From: an uncultured Eubacterium sp.
GTDB taxonomy: Bacteria; Bacillota; Clostridia; Oscillospirales; Acutalibacteraceae
Direction of reading: 5' to 3'
NCBI GenBank assembly: GCA_905233805.1
Contig: CAJOER010000005.1
Coordinates: 22,613 to 45,813, forward strand
DNA: 23,201 nucleotides
Positions within the stretch are counted from its first letter, which is position 1. Each line of letters starts with the position of its first letter. The position numbers were made by a program, and so were the translations under genes. Below, piece by piece: positions 8,095 through 14,119 of this stretch. Below the pieces are notes generated by a model. The model saw only the letters and a program-made list of their open reading frames with translations. It did no database searches and was not told the DNA's origin.

Positions 8095-8214
8095 ATGTTT
8101 TTGCTATCGGCTGAACCGGAAAAAATAACGGCGGTTTTGATTATCGCCGCCGCATTCGGAGCAGGCCTTGCAGGAGGTTTGCTCGTATACTTTAAAATGA
8201 TAAAGAAAAAGTAA
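8095..8214 (+). CDS. 39-residue single-pass membrane peptide
   Basis: ATG 8095 is preceded by AAGGAG about nine bases upstream. The product is a short periplasmic-side or cytosolic head (MFLLSAEPEK), one glycine/alanine-rich helix at about 11-33 (ITAVLIIAAAFGAGLAGGLL), and a basic tail (KMIKKK). The frame is open from 7996, but that region contains the promoter, so the short start is preferred. The gene has its own extended -10 promoter and its own terminator, which supports it being real despite its length. The family is not recognised. The GxxxG-like pattern in the helix (FGAGLAGG) would favour helix-helix packing, so it could be a subunit or regulator of a membrane complex, or a small toxin-like peptide; there is no antitoxin candidate beside it. 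Confidence 0.7.
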   Translation: MFLLSAEPEKITAVLIIAAAFGAGLAGGLLVYFKMIKKK

Positions 8215-8241
8215 AAGGAAAGACGATTCGTCTTTCCTTTT
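8213..8241. terminator. Bidirectional terminator with a near-perfect palindromic stem
   Basis: AAAAGGAAAGACGA (8213-8226), one T, then TCGTCTTTCCTTTT (8228-8241) are perfectly complementary. A-tract and T-tract flank the core in both directions. It ends the 39-residue peptide gene on the plus strand and the metallophosphoesterase gene on the minus strand; the latter's stop codon overlaps the stem edge. Confidence 0.8.
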
Positions 8242-9043
8242 ATCTGTAAGTTACCGTTTTTGTTTTCAGGGTTTGCGTGTCGAGGATTTTATATTCCGCC
8301 TGTTTTTTCTTTTCGTAGGAATTGAACCCTGCGCCGGGACACTGAATGAATTTTACGCCCTTTACGTCAAGTTCAAAGCTGCTCGCGTGGTCATGGCCGA
8401 AAACGGCGGCTTTAAGATAAGGCGCAAGCGTTTCAAGTTCGCCCGTGTTAATATTCGGCGGGCAGGGGCGCTCGCCGAGTACCCCCGTGTAGCTTACTCC
8501 CTCTTTAAAGCGCTCGCCTTTCGGCAGAATTTCAATATAATCCATTATATCGGGCATAATAATATGCTGAAAGAGGATAGCCTTTTTACCCTCGATTTGC
8601 TCTTTCGCCCAGGCAATGGTATCTTCTTTGACCGTATCGTAAAAACTGCCCTCTCCCTCGTAATAAGAGCCGCTGTCAATAAAGAGAAGAGTTTCGCCCT
8701 TCATATCTAAAACGAAGTTTCTCCCCTGAGTGAGGGAATTCGGGTAAGAGTCGACTACGCTGAGAATTTCCTCTTTCGTCTTTATGCACTCATCGTCGTG
8801 ATTGCCGAAAACCAAGGCGAAAGGAGTATTTCCGGTAAGGTCTAATATATCTCTCTGACATTTTTCGTACGACTTGCAATCCTTAGGAAAGTCAGGCCCG
8901 TGGACCGTATCACCGAGAAATACTATTAAATCACAGGGGTTCTCATCAATCGCTTTTTTAATGCACTTTATTGTCTTTTTTCTTTTGAAATATTTGTGAG
9001 CGCAGGGGTTGTTATGCGCGTCGGGAATAATTAAAATCTTCAT
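8240..9043 (-). CDS. Calcineurin-like metallophosphoesterase
   Basis: The 267-residue cytoplasmic protein carries the dimetal phosphoesterase motifs in order: IPDAHNN (DxH) at about residue 8, LGDTVHGPD (GDxxH), FGNHDDE (GNHD), FQHIIMP, and FGHDHAS (GHxH). These bind two metal ions and hydrolyse phosphoesters. The family includes phosphodiesterases, nucleotidases and protein phosphatases, and the substrate is not evident. No signal peptide or membrane helix is seen. The start is fixed because the DxH motif begins at residue 8. There is no ribosome-binding site; the -10 element lies six bases before the ATG, so the mRNA should be leaderless. Convergent with the 39-residue peptide gene and divergent from the pseudoenzyme-deacetylase operon. 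Confidence 0.9.
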   Translation of the reverse strand: MKILIIPDAHNNPCAHKYFKRKKTIKCIKKAIDENPCDLIVFLGDTVHGPDFPKDCKSYEKCQRDILDLTGNTPFALVFGNHDDECIKTKEEILSVVDSYPNSLTQGRNFVLDMKGETLLFIDSGSYYEGEGSFYDTVKEDTIAWAKEQIEGKKAILFQHIIMPDIMDYIEILPKGERFKEGVSYTGVLGERPCPPNINTGELETLAPYLKAAVFGHDHASSFELDVKGVKFIQCPGAGFNSYEKKKQAEYKILDTQTLKTKTVTYR

Positions 9044-9049
9044 ATTTCA

Positions 9050-9078
9050 ATTATATTTAATTATATTGCCAATGTCAA
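9050..9078 (-). promoter_or_regulatory. Perfect consensus promoter giving a leaderless mRNA
   Basis: On the minus strand, TTGACA (9073-9078), a 17-bp spacer and TATAAT (9050-9055) match the full sigma-A consensus. The -10 is followed by only six bases before ATG 9043-9041, so transcription should begin at or within a base or two of the start codon. Confidence 0.85.
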
Positions 9079-9094
9079 TTTTATGTGTTAAAAT
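9066..9094 (+). promoter_or_regulatory. Divergent promoter interlocked with the phosphoesterase promoter
   Basis: TTGCCA (9066-9071), 17 bp, TAAAAT (9089-9094) on the plus strand, 27 bases before ATG 9122. Its -35 lies inside the spacer of the minus-strand promoter, so polymerase cannot occupy both at once. Confidence 0.75.
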
Positions 9095-9121
9095 AGTATC
9101 AAATATTTTTGAGGTGATAAT

Positions 9122-9679
9122 ATGGACAGCAAAAAATCAACGTTAATCATAATCGTAATAGCGGCTCTTGTAATAGGTGCAGGCGCTGCGGTTGCATTAA
9201 TGCCGAAAACCCAGAATAATTTAACTACCACCGAAGCTACGACGGTAACGCAGAGCGAGGCTGCCGAAAGCACTACGGCGGCGCCCAAAACGCAGAGCAC
9301 TACCGAAAGCACAACTACCGAAGAGACTTCCGCCGAGGAGGATAATTCTTTCCTTTACAAAGGAATATGGTATTATTTTGACGACGCCAAGCGTGAAGCG
9401 TACGCTTTTCAGTTTACTGACGATGACGACGTTACCGTATCGTATTTTGACGAGTCAAACGTTGATGGCGAGGACGCAAAATTCTTCACCGGTAAAGCCG
9501 ATTACAAAGTTGAAAACGGCGTACTTCTTATTGACGACCTTCCCTCTTCAATTCCCGAAAAAGCGTTTGTTTTCAAAGTTAAAGATAACGTAATATTTGA
9601 CGAAAACAATAACAAACTCGAATTGCAGAATAAAAACAAGGCAAGCGTAGAGCTTCCGTACGACCACTTCAATCCCTGA
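9122..9679 (+). CDS. Membrane-anchored protein with a Thr/Ser/Glu-rich stalk
   Basis: The 185-residue product has a short basic N-terminus, one hydrophobic helix at about 7-27 (STLIIIVIAALVIGAGAAVA), a low-complexity stalk of Thr, Ser, Glu and Ala at about 30-74, and a compact C-terminal domain beginning FLYKGIWYYFDDAKREAY. The last part reads like a small beta-rich lipocalin-like or DUF-type domain, with GIWYYF and VENGVLLIDD, often seen in clostridial exported proteins. No catalytic motif is visible and the family is not recognised. GAGGTGA sits at the right distance from ATG 9122. It is the first gene of a three-gene operon, ending one base before the next start. Confidence 0.85.
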   Translation: MDSKKSTLIIIVIAALVIGAGAAVALMPKTQNNLTTTEATTVTQSEAAESTTAAPKTQSTTESTTTEETSAEEDNSFLYKGIWYYFDDAKREAYAFQFTDDDDVTVSYFDESNVDGEDAKFFTGKADYKVENGVLLIDDLPSSIPEKAFVFKVKDNVIFDENNNKLELQNKNKASVELPYDHFNP

Positions 9680-9680
9680 T

Positions 9681-10322
9681 ATGGCAAGGAAACTGGAAAG
9701 ACATCAGCTCATTGAAAGAACGATAATTAAAACCTATCGCAAAGAGCTGTGGAATCCCTTTATCTGCGGGGTGAAGAATTACGGCCTTATAAAAGACGGG
9801 GACGTAATCCTTTTGCATCTTGAAAACACGGCGGAATCAATGCTGCTCGCCAAGCTGCTTTTACAGCTTAAAAGAGTCAGCGATACCCGTTTTGAACTTA
9901 TAATAACCGGTGACGGCGGTTGCGAAGAAAATGCCCGCATACTGAATATTGAACTTACGGACGGTGAGGGGAATTATAATAAAACCGCGCTTTGCGATAC
10001 GCTGAGCGATATCTGCCAAACCGTTCTTGAATCAATGCTCTGGGATTCAAAGATAAAGGGCGTTCTGCCTGAGGAAAACGGGAATATCCGCCCTATGTTC
10101 TGTATCAGCCGCGACGCGGTGAACAGGTGGACAAAACTCAACGGCCTTACTTTTACTGAAAAAGAGGATAAGAGCAGGGCGGCGGAGCTTCTTTCGGAGC
10201 TGAAAAAGAAGAATCCGGATACCGAAAGCAATATTCTCAGCAGCCTGTCATCCCTTTGTCTTGATACAATGCCGGGGTATATAAAAAACGGCACGCAGCA
10301 TACATTTCTTGAAAACTATTAA
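9681..10322 (+). CDS. Degenerate TtcA/TilS-like PP-loop protein (probable pseudoenzyme)
   Basis: The family's active members are N-type ATP pyrophosphatases that modify tRNA. The 213-residue product keeps the frame of a clostridial TtcA-like protein: YRKELWNPFICGVKNYGLIK, KDGDVILLHLENTAESMLLAK, KTALCDTLSDICQTVLESML, IRPMFCISRDAVNRWTKLNGL, and LSELKKKNPDTESNILSSL. The ATP-binding SGGKDS appears as ENTAES, the GHHFDD-type motif as CDTLSD, and about 40 residues that normally hold a CxxC metal site are gone, leaving about 213 residues against about 280-290. The recalled family sequences are from memory. It should not bind ATP or catalyse thiolation. The frame is intact, so it is not simple decay. 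It starts one base after the previous stop with no ribosome-binding site, implying translational coupling. Confidence 0.75.
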   Translation: MARKLERHQLIERTIIKTYRKELWNPFICGVKNYGLIKDGDVILLHLENTAESMLLAKLLLQLKRVSDTRFELIITGDGGCEENARILNIELTDGEGNYNKTALCDTLSDICQTVLESMLWDSKIKGVLPEENGNIRPMFCISRDAVNRWTKLNGLTFTEKEDKSRAAELLSELKKKNPDTESNILSSLSSLCLDTMPGYIKNGTQHTFLENY

Positions 10323-10332
10323 AGGACTAAAA

Positions 10333-11853
10333 ATGAAAAGAACAATATCTCTTTTACTCTCAATTATAATGCTTTTATCCGCAGTATCGGTATCGTTTAA
10401 CGTTTATGCCGCAACGTATAAGAGCGATAACGGCGATTTTAAAATTACTACAAGCAATATGAAACGCCCGTCAAAACTGAACAAGGGGCAGGGCTTTGTT
10501 ATCGGCGGAAAACTCAAAGGTAACAGAAAAATTGAAAAGCTGAAAATAGAGGTTTACGACCTCAACAGGTTTAAAAACGATATCAGCGTTACAAAAAAGC
10601 CTAAGAAAAAAACGGTAAGACTCGGCGATTATGCAAAGTACGTAAGATTCCGTAAACTTCCGTCGGGCGATAAAAAACTTATTATCACGGCGACGGATAA
10701 GGACAAAAACGAGATTAAAATCAACCGCGAGTTTACCGTTCTCGGCAGAGCAAAGGAGCCTGTGCATATTACCGGAAAATGTAAGATAACGGTAAGCAGG
10801 GGAAATAAAAACAACGCGCTTGATACAAACGACGATACATACTGGTCGCACGGAAAAATGATTATTATTCTTCCTAAGAAAAAGACCGCCGACGGGCTTT
10901 ATATCAAATGGCACGTGCTGGATAACGTCGTTACAATTAAATCCTATAATAAGAAGAACAAGGTTCTTGACAGCTACGACGGCTATTCAAACAAAATGCT
11001 TAACAAGTATTACCCCCTTGATAAAGACGCCGTAAAAGTAGTAATTAAACTGAAAAAGGGAAAAGAGAATAAGGGAATCGCGCGTATCCGCGTTTATGAA
11101 AAGGGCAGAGTGGGCGTATCCGTTCAGCGCTGGGAAAGATTGCCCGACGGCGAAGCGGACCTTATGGTAGTATCTGCTCACAGAGACGACGAGCTTCTTT
11201 ATTTCGGAGGAACAATTCCTTACTATACCCACGTTAAGCATAAAAAGGTATACGTTATTTATATGTCGGGCGACGACCGCCTGCGCCACCGTGAAGCGCT
11301 TGCGGGACAGTGGGCGCTCGGCAACAAGTATTATCCGATGTTTATGAACTTTGCGGGCGGATATCATAACGGCATAAGCGGTACGCTTAAAGCCTGGGGG
11401 GGAGAGCAGTATGTTCTTTCCCGCGTAGTGGAAAAAATCCGCCGCTATAAACCGGACGTAATCGTAACCCATGACGAAAGAGGAGAGTACGGCCATCCGA
11501 CGCACAAAACCGTTTCATACATTGTTCAGAAAGCGATTAAAGCGGCAGGGGATAAGAGTAAGTTTAAGACCTCGGCAAAGCAGTACGGAACGTGGAAGGT
11601 TAAAAAGCTCTATATTCATATGTATCCCAAAAACAAGCTTGTTATGAAGTATAAATCCTCATATCCCGAAATTGGCGGAAGAACGCCGTATTCGCTTGCT
11701 TGTATAGCGTATGACAAGCATTATTCCCAGCACGGAAGATGGAGTATGACCGCAAAAGCGGTAACCAAATATCCGAGCAGCAATTACGGCCTCGCATATA
11801 CAAGGGTAGGCAAGGACATTAAGAAAAATGATATGTTTGAACATATAGACTAA
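10333..11853 (+). CDS. Secreted PIG-L/LmbE-family deacetylase with an F5/8-type-C-like domain
   Basis: PIG-L enzymes are zinc-dependent N-deacetylases acting on N-acetylglucosaminyl groups. The 506-residue product has a signal peptide (residues 1 to about 26, cleavage likely after NVYA), a basic beta-rich region at about 30-150, a discoidin-like stretch at about 155-260 (NNALDTNDDTYWSHG, then ADGLYIKWHVLDNVVTIKSY), and the catalytic domain from about 270. Metal-site motifs are SAHRDDELLYFGG (His283, Asp285, Asp286, Glu287) and HDERGEYGHPTH (380-391). The usual AHPDDE has Arg in place of Pro. AAAGGA precedes ATG 10333; the longer start at 10309 would overlap the previous gene and spoil the signal peptide. 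Substrate is probably a cell-surface or environmental polysaccharide; this is inference. Confidence 0.9.
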   Translation: MKRTISLLLSIIMLLSAVSVSFNVYAATYKSDNGDFKITTSNMKRPSKLNKGQGFVIGGKLKGNRKIEKLKIEVYDLNRFKNDISVTKKPKKKTVRLGDYAKYVRFRKLPSGDKKLIITATDKDKNEIKINREFTVLGRAKEPVHITGKCKITVSRGNKNNALDTNDDTYWSHGKMIIILPKKKTADGLYIKWHVLDNVVTIKSYNKKNKVLDSYDGYSNKMLNKYYPLDKDAVKVVIKLKKGKENKGIARIRVYEKGRVGVSVQRWERLPDGEADLMVVSAHRDDELLYFGGTIPYYTHVKHKKVYVIYMSGDDRLRHREALAGQWALGNKYYPMFMNFAGGYHNGISGTLKAWGGEQYVLSRVVEKIRRYKPDVIVTHDERGEYGHPTHKTVSYIVQKAIKAAGDKSKFKTSAKQYGTWKVKKLYIHMYPKNKLVMKYKSSYPEIGGRTPYSLACIAYDKHYSQHGRWSMTAKAVTKYPSSNYGLAYTRVGKDIKKNDMFEHID

Positions 11854-11860
11854 AACACAG

Positions 11861-11894
11861 GAGATTTCACAGTATTTGTGAAATCTCTTTTTTT
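11861..11894 (+). terminator. Rho-independent terminator after the deacetylase gene
   Basis: GAGATTTCACA (11861-11871), five-base loop, TGTGAAATCTC (11877-11887), then seven T. The 11-bp stem is perfect. The next promoter's -35 begins only four bases after the T-tract. Confidence 0.92.
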
Positions 11895-11897
11895 ATA

Positions 11898-11926
11898 TTG
11901 ACATCTGATATTATATAGTGTATAAT
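11898..11926 (+). promoter_or_regulatory. Perfect consensus promoter of the metal-efflux operon
   Basis: TTGACA (11898-11903), 17 bp, TATAAT (11921-11926): every consensus position matches. Such a strong promoter in front of an efflux pump implies a repressor; a matching operator lies just downstream. Confidence 0.92.
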
Positions 11927-11934
11927 AAGTTTAA

Positions 11935-11956
11935 CAGATGAACAATCGTTCATATG
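11935..11956 (+). promoter_or_regulatory. ArsR/SmtB-like operator overlapping the transcription start
   Basis: ATGAAC (11938-11943), AATC, GTTCAT (11948-11953) form an inverted repeat, extended by CA and TG on the outside with one mismatched pair. The TGAAC-N6-GTTCA layout resembles operators of SmtB/ZiaR/CadC-type metal sensors. It lies at about +3 to +25 relative to the expected start, where a bound repressor would block polymerase. No arsR-type gene is in the window, so the sensor must be elsewhere. Confidence 0.7.
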
Positions 11957-11974
11957 TATAAATGTGAAACTGTT

Positions 11975-11988
11975 AAGGAGGACTCCTT
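11975..11988 (+). promoter_or_regulatory. Ribosome-binding site inside a small hairpin
   Basis: AAGGAGGACTCCTT ends directly at ATG 11989. AAGGA and TCCTT can pair around a GGAC loop, hiding part of the Shine-Dalgarno AAGGAGG. The stem is short, so the effect may be slight. Confidence 0.6.
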
Positions 11989-12207
11989 ATGAAGAAAACA
12001 TATAAAATCGACGTTGACTGCGCAAACTGCGCTAATAAAATGGAACTCGCCGCCGAAAAGGTTGACGGAGTAGTAAGCGCCGCAGTTAACTTTATGCTCC
12101 TTAAAATGAAGATTGAATTTGAAGAGGGAGCAGACGAAAAGAAGGTAATGAAAGAGGTAAGAAAGGTCTGCCGCAAGGTGGACAGCGACGCAGAGGTGTA
12201 TATCTGA
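11989..12207 (+). CDS. HMA-domain metallochaperone (CopZ-like, probably Zn/Cd/Pb)
   Basis: The 72-residue protein is a single heavy-metal-associated ferredoxin-like domain with a CxxC metal site at Cys11 and Cys14 (DVDCANCANKME). The Asp immediately before the first Cys resembles the DCxxC of ZntA-type N-terminal domains more than the copper-type MTCxxC, pointing to a divalent metal. The gene overlaps the following ATPase start by one base (TGATG). The ATPase itself lacks an N-terminal HMA domain, so this protein most likely works as its separately encoded metal-binding domain. AAGGAGG sits seven bases before the ATG. Confidence 0.92.
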   Translation: MKKTYKIDVDCANCANKMELAAEKVDGVVSAAVNFMLLKMKIEFEEGADEKKVMKEVRKVCRKVDSDAEVYI

Positions 12208-14090
12208 TGAGTAAAAAGCAGAAGATTAATCTTGTAAGGATTATAGTTTCTGCGCTGCTGCTTACAGCTTTTTCATTTGTATTTAAGGATTCAAACCGCT
12301 ATATAAGATTCGCTGTCTTTATGATACCGTATATTATTGCGGGTTATGACGTGCTTAAGAAGGCGTTTAAGGGAATAATCAACCGTCAGGTATTTGACGA
12401 AAACTTTCTTATGGCAATTGCAACCGTCGGCGCAATAACAATCGCGCTTACCGAGGACGGAAGCTATACGGAAGCGGTAGCCGTAATGCTTTTTTATCAG
12501 GTCGGCGAACTGTTTCAGAGTTATGCGGTCGGGAAGAGCAGAAGGAATATCAGCGAGCTTATGGATATACGTCCCGACTGTGCGTATATCGAGCGCGACG
12601 GCAAACTTGAAGAGGTTGACCCCGACGAGGTTGAAATCGGAACTATTATAGTTGTCGGCGCGGGCGAGAAAATTCCCATTGATTCCGTCGTAATTGAGGG
12701 TGACTCGTCAATTGACACGAGCGCACTGACCGGTGAAAGCGTACCGAGGGAGGTAACCGAAGGCGACGAGGTTATAAGCGGGTGCATCAACTTAAACGGC
12801 GTGCTGAAACTTAAAACTACAAAGGAATTCGGCGAATCAACGGTTTCCAAGATTCTTGACCTTGTTGAAAATTCAAGTATGAAAAAAGCAAGGGCGGAAC
12901 AGTTTATAACCAAGTTTGCAAGATACTATACTCCTGCCGTATGTATATGCGCGCTTATTCTTGCGCTTGCGCCCCCGGCAGTTCGTATTGCCGTCGGTTA
13001 TGAGCCGCTTTGGAAAGAGTGGATATACAGGGCGCTGACTTTTCTTGTAATAAGCTGTCCGTGCGCTCTTGTAATTTCAATTCCGCTTACGTTCTTTGCG
13101 GGAATAGGCGGAGCGAGCAGAAACGGTATTCTTATTAAAGGCGCAACCTTCTTTGAAACGCTCTCAAAGACGAAATACGTTGTTTTTGATAAAACAGGCA
13201 CGCTGACTAAAGGAGTGTTTGAAGTAGTCGAAATAAGCCCCTCAGAGGGCGTCAGCGCCGAAGAATTGCTGACAAAGGCGGCATATGCCGAGGAATACTC
13301 AAATCATCCCGTCAGTTTAAGCGTAAAATCCGCATATAAAGGCAGTACCGACAGAAACAGGCTCAGCGAAGTTAACGAAATCAGCGGAAAGGGTATAACG
13401 GCAAAACTTGACGGAAAAGAAATAGCCGCAGGAAACTGCGCGCTTATGGATAACCTTGGCATTGATTTTGAAAAATGCACCGAAGCAGGTACGGTAATCT
13501 ATATTGCCGAGGACGGAAAATACTTAGGATATATTCTTATTTCCGACGTTGTTAAAGATACCGCAAAGCAGGCGGTAGACGAGCTTAAAAAACTCGGAAT
13601 CAGGGAAACGGTAATGCTTACCGGCGACGTTAAGACGGTTGCCGAAAGCGTTGCAAAAGAGCTTGGAACAGACAGGGTATACAGCGAACTCCTTCCCGCT
13701 GATAAGGTAAGTCTTGTTGAGAAGATAATAAGCGAGAAAAAGGACGGCGAGGCAGTGGCGTTTGCGGGCGACGGAATTAACGACGCGCCCGTGCTTTCAA
13801 GAGTTGACGTGGGCTTTGCTATGGGAGCGCTCGGTTCGGACGCGGCAATAGAGGCCGCCGACGTTGTTCTTATGGACGACGACCCGCTTAAAATACCGAA
13901 GGCTATCGGAATAGCAAAACGGTGTCTCAGAATAGTATATGAAAATATTTATTTTGCAATAGGAATAAAGCTTTTATGCCTTATCCTCGGAGCACTCGGC
14001 ATAGCTACTATGTGGCTTGCGATATTCGCTGACGTGGGAGTAATGGTAATAGCAGTGCTTAACGCAATAAGGGCACTCAGACAAAAATAA
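12207..14090 (+). CDS. cadA: P1B-type heavy-metal ATPase, Zn/Cd/Pb subgroup
   Basis: The 627-residue membrane pump exports metal ions using ATP. Motifs in order: TGES 175-178 (actuator), SCPC motif with Cys284-Pro-Cys286 in the transport helix, DKTGT 328-332 with the phosphorylated Asp328, HP 367-368, MLTGD 470-474, GDGIND 521-526. The last helix has ADVGVMVIAVLNAIRALR with Asp609, characteristic of the Zn/Cd/Pb (ZntA/CadA) group and not of the copper pumps. CadA is usually about 100 residues longer because of fused HMA domains; here that domain is the upstream gene. Expression is probably metal-induced through the operator at 11935-11956. The symbol denotes the subgroup; which metal is exported cannot be settled by sequence alone. 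Confidence 0.92.
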   Translation: MSKKQKINLVRIIVSALLLTAFSFVFKDSNRYIRFAVFMIPYIIAGYDVLKKAFKGIINRQVFDENFLMAIATVGAITIALTEDGSYTEAVAVMLFYQVGELFQSYAVGKSRRNISELMDIRPDCAYIERDGKLEEVDPDEVEIGTIIVVGAGEKIPIDSVVIEGDSSIDTSALTGESVPREVTEGDEVISGCINLNGVLKLKTTKEFGESTVSKILDLVENSSMKKARAEQFITKFARYYTPAVCICALILALAPPAVRIAVGYEPLWKEWIYRALTFLVISCPCALVISIPLTFFAGIGGASRNGILIKGATFFETLSKTKYVVFDKTGTLTKGVFEVVEISPSEGVSAEELLTKAAYAEEYSNHPVSLSVKSAYKGSTDRNRLSEVNEISGKGITAKLDGKEIAAGNCALMDNLGIDFEKCTEAGTVIYIAEDGKYLGYILISDVVKDTAKQAVDELKKLGIRETVMLTGDVKTVAESVAKELGTDRVYSELLPADKVSLVEKIISEKKDGEAVAFAGDGINDAPVLSRVDVGFAMGALGSDAAIEAADVVLMDDDPLKIPKAIGIAKRCLRIVYENIYFAIGIKLLCLILGALGIATMWLAIFADVGVMVIAVLNAIRALRQK

Positions 14091-14119
14091 ACGGCAGGAG
14101 ACCTGCCGTTTATTTTTTT
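14088..14119. terminator. Bidirectional terminator between cadA and the convergent surface-protein gene
   Basis: TAAACGGCAGG (14088-14098), loop AGA, CCTGCCGTTTA (14102-14112), then seven T. The stem is perfect and includes the cadA stop codon. The convergent gene's stop lies in the T-tract. Confidence 0.88.

Noticed and set aside
9681..10322. Annotating this gene as a functional ttcA or tilS.
   Set aside because: The ATP-binding loop, the HHxDD-type motif and the CxxC segment are all missing, so the catalytic name would mislead.
10309..10332. Longer start for the PIG-L deacetylase.
   Set aside because: It would overlap the end of the previous gene. The start at 10333 has AAAGGA upstream and gives a clean signal peptide.
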